Shown: in pieces, positions 10,066 through 17,914 of the stretch
Position numbering within the stretch: the stretch's first letter is position 1
Layout of the letters: every line of letters begins with the position of its first letter
Source: Ramlibacter sp.
GTDB lineage: Bacteria; Pseudomonadota; Gammaproteobacteria; Burkholderiales; Burkholderiaceae_C
DNA: 58,750 nt
Reading direction: 5' to 3'
Assembly: GCA_028291885.1 (NCBI GenBank)
Contig: JAQGNJ010000027.1
Coordinates: 1 to 58,750 of the forward strand
Notes under the pieces: generated by a model
The model's input: the letters and a program-made list of their open reading frames with translations, nothing else
What the model was told of the DNA's origin: nothing
The model's database searches: none
Translations under genes and position numbers: made by a program

Positions 10066-10626
10066 GTGGCCCTCAAGTCCACCATCTTCAAGGCGAACGT
10101 CCAGGTCGCCGACATCGACCACGGCTATTACGCCGACCACCAGCTGACGCTGGCCCGCCATCCGAGCGAAACCGACGAACGGATGATGGTGCGGCTGGTG
10201 GCGCTCGCCCGCAACGCCCACATGCTGCAGACGGTGCTCGGCGGCGACGGCACGCTGGCCTTCGGCGCCGGCCTCTCCGACCCGGACGAACCGGACGTCT
10301 GGATGCGCGACTACACGGGCCGCACACGGCTGTGGATCGAGGTCGGCCAGCCCGAGGACAAGCCGATCACCCGCGCCTGCAGCAAGGCCGACGATGTGCA
10401 GGTCTATTGCTTCAACCACGCCGCCGAGATCTGGTGGCGCGGCATCCAGAACAAGCTGTCGCGACTGCAGAACCTGAGCGTGTTCCGGGTCCCGGCGCCT
10501 GCGTCCCAGGCGCTCGCGGCGCTGGCGCAACGCAGCATGCAGTTGCAGGCAACGATCCAGGAGGGCACGCTGATGCTCGGCGACGGCGCCAGCACGGTGG
10601 ACATCGAGCCGCTTCGCTGGAAGTAG
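10066..10626 (+). CDS. YaeQ family protein
   Basis: Small conserved cytoplasmic protein of 186 residues starting at GTG. 'KSTIFKANVQVADIDHGYY' and 'HPSETDERMMVRLVALA' are the YaeQ hallmarks; the fold resembles PD-(D/E)XK nucleases. The 'DPDEPDVWMRDYTGRTRLWIEVG' segment holds the acidic residues expected in such a core. E. coli YaeQ was linked to haemolysin expression/transcription elongation, but a molecular role is not settled. It lies 3 nt after purB. Confidence 0.85.
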   Translation: MALKSTIFKANVQVADIDHGYYADHQLTLARHPSETDERMMVRLVALARNAHMLQTVLGGDGTLAFGAGLSDPDEPDVWMRDYTGRTRLWIEVGQPEDKPITRACSKADDVQVYCFNHAAEIWWRGIQNKLSRLQNLSVFRVPAPASQALAALAQRSMQLQATIQEGTLMLGDGASTVDIEPLRWK

Positions 10627-10662
10627 GGCTGGTTCGTCGGGCCGCAGGCGGAAACGCCGGCA

Positions 10663-10965
10663 TCAGGCGGGCATCGGCCGGCCGCATTGCCAGCAGGCTT
10701 CGAAGCCGCCTTCGACCGTCTCGCCGCAGGCACAAAGCCAGCGCCGCTGGGGCACGTTCTGCAATGCATGGAGCAGCTCGCGCGCCTGCGCTTCCTGGGC
10801 ATCGTCGCTGATCCAGACCTCGGGCAGGCACTGGTCGGGCGGCAGTTCGCCGGCGGCGGCCCCGAGGAAGTAGCGCTGCATCGACGCCGGGATGCCGGCC
10901 TGCAGCAGCGCATCCACCCACAGCGCCGCGATGGCGATGTTCGGAGCGCGGGTCAGGCGCCGCAT
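10663..10965 (-). CDS. DUF2007-type protein with C-terminal zinc ribbon
   Basis: A 100-residue protein: 'RRLTRAPNIAIAALWVDALLQAGIP' starts a DUF2007 (putative signal-transducing, ferredoxin-like) domain found in short stand-alone proteins, and the C-terminal 'CACGETVEGGFEACWQCG' provides four cysteines of a rubredoxin-like zinc ribbon. The ATG at 10965 matches the domain start; longer in-frame extension upstream is proline/arginine-rich and not coding-like. It follows the DUF3717/DUF1289 gene by 7 nt. No biochemical role is known. Confidence 0.75.
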   Translation of the reverse strand: MRRLTRAPNIAIAALWVDALLQAGIPASMQRYFLGAAAGELPPDQCLPEVWISDDAQEAQARELLHALQNVPQRRWLCACGETVEGGFEACWQCGRPMPA

Positions 10966-10972
10966 GGCGGGC

Positions 10973-11407
10973 TCAGGCGGTCGGCGCGGGCGTGGGCTGC
11001 GGGCCCTCGGCGGCGCGTTCGGCGTACTTGTTGAAGCGCCAGGCATCGCTTTCCAGAGTGATCCTGCGCCAGGTCTGGCGCTTTTCGGCCGGGCTCATTT
11101 CCGGCCAGCGCTGCACTTCCTCGAAGCTGCGGCCGCAACCCTTGCAGCTCTCGTCGCCCTGGCTGGTGGAGCAGATCGCGATACAAGGCGTGTCCGGCGT
11201 GCTGTCGTACCAGGTCTTCCAGGCCGCATAGGCCTTGGGTGGGAAGCCGCGCTCCTCGGCCAGGTCCTCATGGTAGAAAACCATCAGCGCATAGACCTCG
11301 GCCAGCGCCCGCAGTTCGGGCGCGAGAGTCACCCCGTCCGGCGAGGGGCTCCTGTCACGCCAGAAGTTGATGGCGGCTTCGATATCGGTGATGTGGATTC
11401 CGGCCAT
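10973..11407 (-). CDS. DUF3717 + DUF1289 two-domain protein
   Basis: A 144-residue protein combining two small uncharacterised domains. Residues 1-65 ('IHITDIEAAINFWRDR...LAEVYALMVFY') match DUF3717, a betaproteobacterial domain. Residues 72-120 ('TPCIAICSTSQGDESCKGCG', then 'RWPEMSPAEKRQTWRRI') match DUF1289, a four-cysteine presumed iron-sulphur or zinc module. It is the first gene of a two-gene unit with the DUF2007 protein. The upstream side faces the riboswitch-controlled TerC gene. Function unknown. Confidence 0.8.
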   Translation of the reverse strand: MAGIHITDIEAAINFWRDRSPSPDGVTLAPELRALAEVYALMVFYHEDLAEERGFPPKAYAAWKTWYDSTPDTPCIAICSTSQGDESCKGCGRSFEEVQRWPEMSPAEKRQTWRRITLESDAWRFNKYAERAAEGPQPTPAPTA

Positions 11408-11480
11408 GGCGCTTGCAAAGTGGGAGCGCGATGATAGCGCCCGCCTGCCAATGATCGCGCTTCCTGTGATTTAATAGAGT

Positions 11481-11637
11481 CACGAAGGGGAGTAGCTCCC
11501 GCTCGTTGCGGCACAGGGAGGTGGCGGAAAAACCGGCATCGTCGCAGCGGGTATCGGCAAGTCGTCAATACGAAGTCATAACTTCCGGCTTGTTGGGCAC
11601 ATATCTGCATGACACCATGCCGAGCAAGACCTTCGAT
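11481..11637 (+). promoter_or_regulatory. yybP-ykoY manganese riboswitch
   Basis: The leader of the downstream TerC gene begins with 'cgaaggggagtagctcccg' (11483 onward) and ends with 'gagcaagaccttcg' (around 11622-11635). These two conserved strands form the Mn2+-binding core of the yybP-ykoY riboswitch. Roughly 115 nt run from this element to the ATG, room for an expression platform. An AT-rich '-10-like' TTTAAT sits just upstream at about 11470. Known behaviour: Mn2+ binding switches on manganese exporters of the TerC/Alx and MntP types, matching the gene here. Confidence 0.85.
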
Positions 11638-11753
11638 TGGAACCCGGGCTGGGTTCGGTCGAAGTGCGCTTGTGGTTCACGGCAACCACATGTTCCATTG
11701 ACCGTTCCCGCCTCGGGTTGTTGATCGATTTCTTCAACTCGGAGTGTTTTGTC

Positions 11754-12473
11754 ATGGAATTTCTATCCGCCCCATGGTGGTCGGCGTTGCTGGCCATCAT
11801 CCTCATCGACCTCGTCCTTGCGGGGGACAACGCGATCGTGATCGCGCTGGCCGCCCGAAGTTTGCCGTCCCACCTGCAGAAAAAGGCCATCCTCTGGGGC
11901 ACCGTCGGCGCGATCGTCGTGCGCTCGGCGATGACCGTCGGCGTCGTCTGGCTGCTCAAGATCCCCGGCCTGATGCTGGTCGGCGGCCTCGGGCTGGTCT
12001 GGATCGCCTACAAGCTGCTTGCCGACCAGGGTGACGGCGAGCACCAGGGCCCCGTCGCGAGCACCTTCTGGGGCGCGATGAAGACCATCGTCATCGCGGA
12101 TGCGCTGATGGGCGTCGACAACGTCCTCGGCGTGGCGGGCGCGGCCCACGGATCGTTCGACCTGGTGATCATTGGCCTGCTGGTGAGCATTCCCATCGTC
12201 GTCTTCGGCAGCACGATGGTGCTCAAGCTGGTCCAGCGCTTCCCGCTGATCATCCACGGCGGCGCGGCGGTCCTTGCCTTCACGGCCGCCAAGATGATCG
12301 TCAGCGAGCCCCTGCTCGACCCGCTGTTCGACCCGCCGCAGGCGATCAACGCGATCGCGCGTTACGCCACCTACGTTGCAGCCGTCGCCGGCGTGCTGCT
12401 GGCCGGCTGGTGGGTCGGCCGCCGCCAGGCCGCTGCGTCCGTCGACAAGGGGGACGGCCCCCACGCTGCCTGA
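11754..12473 (+). CDS. TerC family membrane protein, probable Mn2+ exporter (Alx-like)
   Basis: Integral membrane protein of 239 residues with about seven hydrophobic segments. Both TerC signature repeats are present: 'DLVLAGDNAIVIALAAR' in the first half and 'IADALMGVDNVLGVAGAA' in the second, with acidic and Asn residues thought to form the ion path. The charged loop after TM3 ('DQGDGEHQGP') separates the halves. The manganese riboswitch in its leader points to Mn2+ export. A paralogue without riboswitch lies at 30366-31052. A small membrane-anchored unknown protein follows after 42 bp and may share the transcript. Confidence 0.88.
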   Translation: MEFLSAPWWSALLAIILIDLVLAGDNAIVIALAARSLPSHLQKKAILWGTVGAIVVRSAMTVGVVWLLKIPGLMLVGGLGLVWIAYKLLADQGDGEHQGPVASTFWGAMKTIVIADALMGVDNVLGVAGAAHGSFDLVIIGLLVSIPIVVFGSTMVLKLVQRFPLIIHGGAAVLAFTAAKMIVSEPLLDPLFDPPQAINAIARYATYVAAVAGVLLAGWWVGRRQAAASVDKGDGPHAA

Positions 12474-12515
12474 AAACAAGTTCGTCGACCCCTTTCACAC
12501 TCAATGGAGAATCAC

Positions 12516-12977
12516 ATGGAAAAAATCATCGTGTATCTGGACGACGCAGCTTATGCCCAGCAACAACTGGCGCCCATGACCGCCGGTGGCGGCGAGCCGC
12601 CAAACCCGGCAACCCACTGGGTGCTGGTCGCATGCGCGCCGCGCATGACGCAGCGCATCAGCAAATGGGTCAGCCACACGGCGCGCCAGAACTGGCGCAC
12701 CAAGTGGGCCGACAAGCTGTTCGGCCAGATCGTTCCGACGCTCAAACAGCGGGGCGACGACGTGACAACCGTGCTGGCCACGGGGCCGCTGCCGGAGCTG
12801 ACGACCCGTCTGTGCGCCGAACACGCCACGTCGCGCGTCCTCGACGCGCGCCGGCCGAAGTTCGGCCAGGACCTGCAGCCGGTCACGGCCGGCCAGCCGA
12901 CGGCGAAGGAAGAGCGCTGGTCGGTCCCGGGGGCGGTCCTGGGAATGGGCGCAGTCCTGGTCCTCGCGGCGGAGTAG
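12516..12977 (+). CDS. Conserved hypothetical protein with C-terminal hydrophobic tail
   Basis: Not recognised beyond resemblance to short hypotheticals of Comamonadaceae. The 153-residue product starts 'MEKIIVYLDDAAYAQ', an alpha/beta-like opening, includes a basic stretch ('HTARQNWRTKWADKLFG'), and ends in a short hydrophobic helix ('GAVLGMGAVLVLAAE') that could anchor it in a membrane. The ATG at 12516 is preceded by GGAGA at good spacing, so the in-frame ATG at 12504 is less likely. It sits downstream of the riboswitch-controlled TerC gene. Confidence 0.65.
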   Translation: MEKIIVYLDDAAYAQQQLAPMTAGGGEPPNPATHWVLVACAPRMTQRISKWVSHTARQNWRTKWADKLFGQIVPTLKQRGDDVTTVLATGPLPELTTRLCAEHATSRVLDARRPKFGQDLQPVTAGQPTAKEERWSVPGAVLGMGAVLVLAAE

Positions 12978-13017
12978 GCGGGCCGGGGAGCTTCGTGGCC
13001 GGTGCTATCCTGCGGCC

Positions 13018-13371
13018 ATGAAGCTCCTGGCCAAATGGCTGCTCAGCGCGGCGGCGCTGCTGCTCGTTGCGTACGTCTATCCGGGCGTCGAAGTGCGCAC
13101 CTTCACCGCGGCGCTGATCGCCGCCTTCGTGATCGGACTGCTCAATACCGTCGTGCGGCCGGTGCTGGTGGTCCTCACCCTGCCGGTCACCGTGCTGACG
13201 CTGGGGCTCTTTCTTTTCGTCATCAACGCGCTGATGTTCTGGGCCGCCGCCGGCGTGCTGGACGGCTTCCATGTCCGTGACTTCACGGCTGCGCTGATCG
13301 GCTCCCTGATCTATTCGCTGATCGGCGTGGTCATCGAATCAGCGCTCGAGCGCCTGTTCCCTAAGCATTGA
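13018..13371 (+). CDS. Phage holin family protein (four-TM, DUF360-like)
   Basis: A 117-residue protein made almost wholly of four transmembrane helices: residues 4-20, 30-48 ('FTAALIAAFVIGLLNTVVRP'), 55-80 and 90-110. The 'NTVVRPVLVVLTLPVTVLTLG' stretch is the hallmark of the 'mycobacterial 4-TMS phage holin' superfamily, which in most bacteria is chromosomal and not linked to prophages. No phage genes are nearby, so lysis is not implied. It ends tail-to-tail with the M48 protease, overlapping by 33 nt. Confidence 0.85.
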   Translation: MKLLAKWLLSAAALLLVAYVYPGVEVRTFTAALIAAFVIGLLNTVVRPVLVVLTLPVTVLTLGLFLFVINALMFWAAAGVLDGFHVRDFTAALIGSLIYSLIGVVIESALERLFPKH

Positions 13372-14868
13372 CTCCACCTGGCGCGACCGGGTGTCGATGA
13401 TCGACGCCTCGATGTGGTCGCTGCCGGCGCCGCCTTTGCGCACCAGGTCCTGCGCGGCCTTGAAACGATCGACAGCCGCCGCGTAATCCAGATGCGCCAC
13501 TTGGCCTTCCGCCTCGGCGCGGATCGCGCGCAGCGTCTGGCCCTGGGCGGCATAGGCGCTGGCCAGCATCTGCCAGGCGCCGGCGTCGCGCGGATGCAGC
13601 GCCACCCACGTCTGCAGCCGCTGCGACGCTTGGGCGGCCCCACCTGAGCGCAAGCGCGCCTGCGAACCCAGCATCACCTCCGGACGGCCCGCGCCGCCAA
13701 TATCGACCAGTTCCGCGGCGCGTGCCGGGTTGCCCGCATCGAGGGCGATTTCCGCCGTGAGGAGGCGCGTCAATCGCGCCGCCTTGGCGTCGGCGCGACT
13801 CGCTTCGCCGAGCCGCGCCAGCCAGTTCGCCGCGCCGGCCGCGTCGCGCAAACGCGAGCTGGCCAGGGCTGCGGCGTAGAACACGCCGGCCTGCCGGGCC
13901 CCGGACGCGCCGCCGCCGTCCAGCCGCTGTGCTTCGGTGACAAAGGCGCGCAGTCCGTCGACGCCGGGGTAGGAGAAGACCCTGGCCCGAGCGGCCATGA
14001 TGCTGTGCTCGAAACTGGCGGGAGCCGCGACGGCCCCGCGCCCCAGCGGCTGGCGCGATTGCATTTCCGCGATCCGCTCCGTCGTCAGCGGGTGGCTTCG
14101 CAGGTAGGGAAAGCTGCCGTTGTCGTTCAGGCGCGAGGCCTGCTGGAGCTTGTCGAACATGGTGACGAAGCCCTGGGGCTCGAAGCCGGCCTGGGTCAGA
14201 ACGCCGAAGCCGATCCGGTCGGCTTCGCGCTCCATGTCGCGGGAGAAATTGAGCTGGCTTTGCGTCGCCAGCGCCTGGCTCCCGGCGATCATGGCGTTGG
14301 CAGCATCCGGGCTCTTGCTGGCGGCGAGCGCGCCCAGGACCATGGCGGCGATCACCAGCGGCCCCTGGCGGTTTTGCTGCGTCATGATGCGCGAGATGTG
14401 GCGCTGGGTGACGTGACTGAGTTCATGCGCCAGCACCGAGGCCAGTTCGTCCTGGCTCGTCGTGACGCTGATGAGGCCCAGATGCAGCCCGAGCCAGCCG
14501 CCGGGCAGTGCGAAGGCGTTGATGCTCCGGTCCTTGCCAAGCAGAACCTCCCACGCGAAGCGCTCGTCGAGTTCGGCCGTCAGCTCGCCGCGCTTGCGTG
14601 CCGCCCCGAGCAGCTGCTGCCAGATGCCCTGCACGTATTCGGACAGCACGGGATCGTCGATGTAATCCGGATCCCGGTAAAGCTCGCGCGCGATACGCTC
14701 GCCGAGCTTGCGCTCGGCGCTGACGTTCATGTCGCTCGAATCTCCGAGCGTCGGGAGTTGCGCAAGGACAGGGCCGGGAGAAAAGGCGAGGCACGCGAGC
14801 AAGCCGGCGACCATTGCCGCAGCTGCGCGCCGCAGCCGCTGCTTCGCGGGGCGGAAGATTGATTTCAA
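13339..14868 (-). CDS. M48 family metalloprotease with TPR-like C-terminus (BepA-like)
   Basis: Periplasmic zinc protease/chaperone resembling BepA, which helps or degrades outer-membrane proteins such as LptD. A signal peptide (ending 'SPGPVLAQ') precedes 'KLGERIARELYRDPDYIDDP'; 'LAHELSHVTQRH' about residue 145 is the HExxH zinc site, and 'EREADRIGFGVL' supplies the third ligand. The last 200 residues are Ala-rich helical repeats (TPR-like). The best start is TTG at 14868, overlapping the previous stop as TTGA; an internal ATG at 14814 would truncate the signal peptide. Length about 509 is normal. Confidence 0.85.
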   Translation of the reverse strand: MKSIFRPAKQRLRRAAAAMVAGLLACLAFSPGPVLAQLPTLGDSSDMNVSAERKLGERIARELYRDPDYIDDPVLSEYVQGIWQQLLGAARKRGELTAELDERFAWEVLLGKDRSINAFALPGGWLGLHLGLISVTTSQDELASVLAHELSHVTQRHISRIMTQQNRQGPLVIAAMVLGALAASKSPDAANAMIAGSQALATQSQLNFSRDMEREADRIGFGVLTQAGFEPQGFVTMFDKLQQASRLNDNGSFPYLRSHPLTTERIAEMQSRQPLGRGAVAAPASFEHSIMAARARVFSYPGVDGLRAFVTEAQRLDGGGASGARQAGVFYAAALASSRLRDAAGAANWLARLGEASRADAKAARLTRLLTAEIALDAGNPARAAELVDIGGAGRPEVMLGSQARLRSGGAAQASQRLQTWVALHPRDAGAWQMLASAYAAQGQTLRAIRAEAEGQVAHLDYAAAVDRFKAAQDLVRKGGAGSDHIEASIIDTRSRQVESMLREQALER

Positions 14869-15623
14869 AATGAATCCAGGGGCATGAATGCCACCACGTC
14901 CGCGGTTGTGGGATCGATGAACGCAGTCCAGAACGACTTGCGGCCGGCCAGCGGCAGGTAAGCCGTCGTTGCCGCCTGCCGGCCCGCGCGTTCGAGCACC
15001 CGGTCGATTTCCGGCGCCTGCGCCGCAAAACGCGTCTTGAGCCGCTCGGCCGGCTCGGCCGCCTTCAGCACTTCCGCCCGGGCCGCTGGATAGGCTTGCC
15101 AAAGGTCCGGGCGCGAGCCCAGCGAAATGCCCCCGAGCGCCTGCACGGTCGCGTCGGACTTCTCGACCGCGTCCTTGAACGGTCGCACCGCCAGCAGCGT
15201 TGGGCCGGACAAAGGCAGTGCGTCGATTCCGGCCGGGACCTTGTCCATCAGGTCGGATGGAACGTCCGTTGCATGAACCACGCGAAACCGGTCGATCTCG
15301 AAAACGAGGTGGACCGGGCGCGCAACGCAGACTGTCCACATTCCGTACGCCAGCGCGGCGAGCTGGAGCACTCCGATCACGGTCAGGTCGCGGCGCAATT
15401 CGGCCCCGGGCTTGGCGCGGTTGAAGACGGCAAGCGTCAGCAAGGGGCCGAGCATCACATCGACCGTCATGAGGAGCACGAAGAGCTCACGCCCGCCGGA
15501 GATCTCCCGGTACGGATAGGGATACCAGACGCCGAACACCAGCGCTGCGGCCATTGCCGCAATCGCAAGGCTGATGCCCAGGTGGATACCGGCGGCCCTG
15601 AACCGATCTTTCCAGTTGTGCAT
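14865..15623 (-). CDS. TfpX/TfpZ family type IV pilin accessory protein
   Basis: A 252-residue inner-membrane protein. Residues 10-140 contain about four hydrophobic helices ('[20 protein letters not shown]', '[21 protein letters not shown]'), followed by a soluble domain of about 110 residues ending '[18 protein letters not shown]'. This is the pattern of TfpX/TfpZ proteins encoded beside pilins in Pseudomonas groups III-V and many Burkholderiales; they are needed for assembly of the cognate pilin. It lies in the same direction as pilA and the two PglL-like genes, with moaC interposed on the other strand. The ATG at 15623 is divergent from moaC by 60 bp. Confidence 0.8.
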   Translation of the reverse strand: MHNWKDRFRAAGIHLGISLAIAAMAAALVFGVWYPYPYREISGGRELFVLLMTVDVMLGPLLTLAVFNRAKPGAELRRDLTVIGVLQLAALAYGMWTVCVARPVHLVFEIDRFRVVHATDVPSDLMDKVPAGIDALPLSGPTLLAVRPFKDAVEKSDATVQALGGISLGSRPDLWQAYPAARAEVLKAAEPAERLKTRFAAQAPEIDRVLERAGRQAATTAYLPLAGRKSFWTAFIDPTTADVVAFMPLDSF

Positions 15624-15683
15624 GGCCGTATGATGCTTGAGAAAATCGAACGTTCCGCCACACAGTTTAGCCAGCCTCGCGCC

Positions 15684-16175
15684 ATGAGTTCCCTCACCCA
15701 TTTCGACGCCCAGGGCCAGGCCCACATGGTGGATGTGGCCGCGAAGGCCGACACGCATCGTGTCGCCGTCGCGGCTGGCCGCATCGACATGCTGCCCGCC
15801 ACGTTGGCTTTGATCGAAGCCGGGAACGCGAAAAAAGGCGACGTGATCGGGATCGCACGCATCGCAGGAATCCAGGGCGCCAAGCGGACCAGCGACCTGA
15901 TCCCGCTGTGCCATCCCATCGCGCTGACGCGGGTGGCCGTCGATTTCACCGTGGACTCGAAGGCTTGCTGCGTGCACTGCCAGGCGACTGCGGAAACCGT
16001 GGGGCCGACCGGCGTCGAGATGGAAGCACTGACCGCGGTGCAGGTCGCCCTGCTGACCATCTACGACATGTGCAAGGCAGTGGACCGCGGCATGAGCATC
16101 AACGGCGTGCGGCTGCTGGAGAAGAAGGGCGGAAAGTCCGGCCACTTCGTCGCGCCGGAGACCGTCAGTCCCTGA
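15684..16175 (+). CDS. moaC: Cyclic pyranopterin monophosphate synthase
   Basis: Molybdenum cofactor enzyme that converts the MoaA product to cyclic pyranopterin monophosphate. '[16 protein letters not shown]', '[17 protein letters not shown]' and '[20 protein letters not shown]' with '[11 protein letters not shown]' (active-site Lys-Asp) are all intact. The 163-residue length is normal. It is the only plus-strand gene inside the pilin glycosylation module and its end overlaps the PglL-like gene by 11 nt. No other moa genes are in the window. Confidence 0.95.
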   Translation: MSSLTHFDAQGQAHMVDVAAKADTHRVAVAAGRIDMLPATLALIEAGNAKKGDVIGIARIAGIQGAKRTSDLIPLCHPIALTRVAVDFTVDSKACCVHCQATAETVGPTGVEMEALTAVQVALLTIYDMCKAVDRGMSINGVRLLEKKGGKSGHFVAPETVSP

Positions 16176-17805
16176 TTTTTTCAGCCGGGACGCCGCGCAA
16201 GCCGTTCGCCGCGGACCAGGCTTCGTATTCCTTCGGAAAGGCGGAGCGATAGCGTGCGAGCAACCAGAGAGCCTGGTCTTCCCGGCCCACCAGCATCGCG
16301 CTCTCGATCGCGGCTTCGACCACACGCGGCTCCGGCGAGTAGTGCAGCAGTTCCATGGCCAGCGCGTGGATCGCGACGGCATTGTTCCGCGTCAGCGGAG
16401 TGATCGACAGTTCGGCAAAAGCGAGCTGGTCGCGAAACAGCCAGGAGTCGCCCATGCGAGCCGGGGACGCGCCGCGGTACAGGGCGCTGCGTTGGTCGGC
16501 CGGCGTGTAGAGCTGGCTGATGCGGTGGTAGTCCCACGCAGTGAACAGCAGGGCAGCCGCCAGGAGCGCGCCGATCGCATGTCGGGTGTTGGTGCCGATC
16601 AGTTTTCCTTCAGGCGCCCGGCGGCGCGCCAGCAGCCCCAAAGCCAGGCCGAATGCCATCTGGAACGGCCCATACCAGAGCGGATATTCGAGCAGACTGT
16701 GAAGCAGGATCACAGCGATGACCGACCACGCCAATTGGCGGGCGGGATCGGCGTCTCGCCACGGCCGTTGGCGCACCAGCCAGAAAACGAAGCCGCCGCA
16801 GACAAGCAACGCGAGCGGAATGCCAAGTTCGACGGCGAGATGCAGCGGCAGGTTGTGCGCGTTGTCCAGGATGTCGCAAAAGCGTGCGCCCGGGTAGAGC
16901 GTCGCGAAGTGCGCGTAGTCCAGCTCCCCCCAGCCCCAGCCCGCCCATGGCCTCTGCGCGATCAAGTCGACGACGTTGCCCCACAAGACAGCGCGACTGG
17001 CACATCCATCGCTGGAAGCAAGGCGCCGCAAGGCGTTCGGCGCAGACACCCCGGTGGTCTGTTGCAGGATTTCTGGGAGCAGCAACGCCGCAGCCACGTA
17101 TGCGCCGATGGCGGCAATGCAGACAGCGGCCACGCCGCGATGCGTCGGCCGGACCCACCAACGCGTGAGCGCCACGATCAGGATGACCTGCAATGCGCCG
17201 GTGCGCGATGCGCTCGCAGCGTTGGCCACGGCCAGCAGCACCGCGGCGGGCAGGGCCCATGAACGGACCGGCGCCGTCCCCTGCTGCACCTTCCAGAGCA
17301 GGGCCGCCAGGCCGATCGAGCTCAGCGTCGCGAACTGGTTGCGCTGACGCAGGTTCGCGAACGCTTCCCCTGGTTCGGTCGGGTTCACCCATGGAGCCAG
17401 TTGCGGCGACAACCCGAAATACTGCGCAATCGCCAGCAGGCTGCTGACCATCGCCGCGGCCACCCACGCGTTCGCGACCGCCCGCATGACCCAGGGCTTT
17501 GCCGGCGAGGCAGACGCGATCGCGGCACCGGTCGCGATCACGGCCAAGCCCGCGAGCGCAAGAAGCACGGGCGGAGCTGCGCCGCCGATGACCATCACGG
17601 CGCCGGCGATCGCCACTCCCGGATACAGGCGATCGCGCCGAACCTCGGGCGCGATGAGGATCCACAGCAGCAAGGCGGCCACGGCCGAAATCATCCACGG
17701 CTGCATGACCGCCGAAGGGCCGCCTGCGGCGGGGTTCAGCCAAGGAAGCACGAGACACGCCGCCACGGCAGCGCCGCGCACGCGGGCCACGTTCATTGAG
17801 ATCAC
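16165..17805 (-). CDS. PglL/Wzy_C family O-oligosaccharyltransferase (second copy)
   Basis: Polytopic membrane protein of 546 residues with roughly 10-12 hydrophobic segments. The Wzy_C/O-antigen-ligase core is visible: '[16 protein letters not shown]' then '[20 protein letters not shown]' with the conserved His-Asn of the PglL active region. Such enzymes transfer lipid-linked glycans to pilins (PglL/TfpO) or to lipid A core (WaaL); location next to pilA favours pilin. A C-terminal soluble stretch follows the last helix. GTG at 17805 has a spaced GAGG; ATG 17796 is an alternative. It follows the first copy by 109 bp. Confidence 0.8.
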   Translation of the reverse strand: MISMNVARVRGAAVAACLVLPWLNPAAGGPSAVMQPWMISAVAALLLWILIAPEVRRDRLYPGVAIAGAVMVIGGAAPPVLLALAGLAVIATGAAIASASPAKPWVMRAVANAWVAAAMVSSLLAIAQYFGLSPQLAPWVNPTEPGEAFANLRQRNQFATLSSIGLAALLWKVQQGTAPVRSWALPAAVLLAVANAASASRTGALQVILIVALTRWWVRPTHRGVAAVCIAAIGAYVAAALLLPEILQQTTGVSAPNALRRLASSDGCASRAVLWGNVVDLIAQRPWAGWGWGELDYAHFATLYPGARFCDILDNAHNLPLHLAVELGIPLALLVCGGFVFWLVRQRPWRDADPARQLAWSVIAVILLHSLLEYPLWYGPFQMAFGLALGLLARRRAPEGKLIGTNTRHAIGALLAAALLFTAWDYHRISQLYTPADQRSALYRGASPARMGDSWLFRDQLAFAELSITPLTRNNAVAIHALAMELLHYSPEPRVVEAAIESAMLVGREDQALWLLARYRSAFPKEYEAWSAANGLRGVPAEKIRD

Positions 17806-17914
17806 ACCGCCCGATCCTCAGAGCCGCGCCAAGGACACATGGCGCAGCAAAACGCGAAGGAAGACGGGCATGGGCCATTTGAAGCGGCCGTCGCCGCCTG
17901 CGCGATGTGGAACT

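Noticed and set aside
13018-13371. Holin-like gene as evidence for a prophage
   Set aside because: This four-TM family is widespread on chromosomes, and no endolysin, terminase, capsid or integrase gene is nearby.
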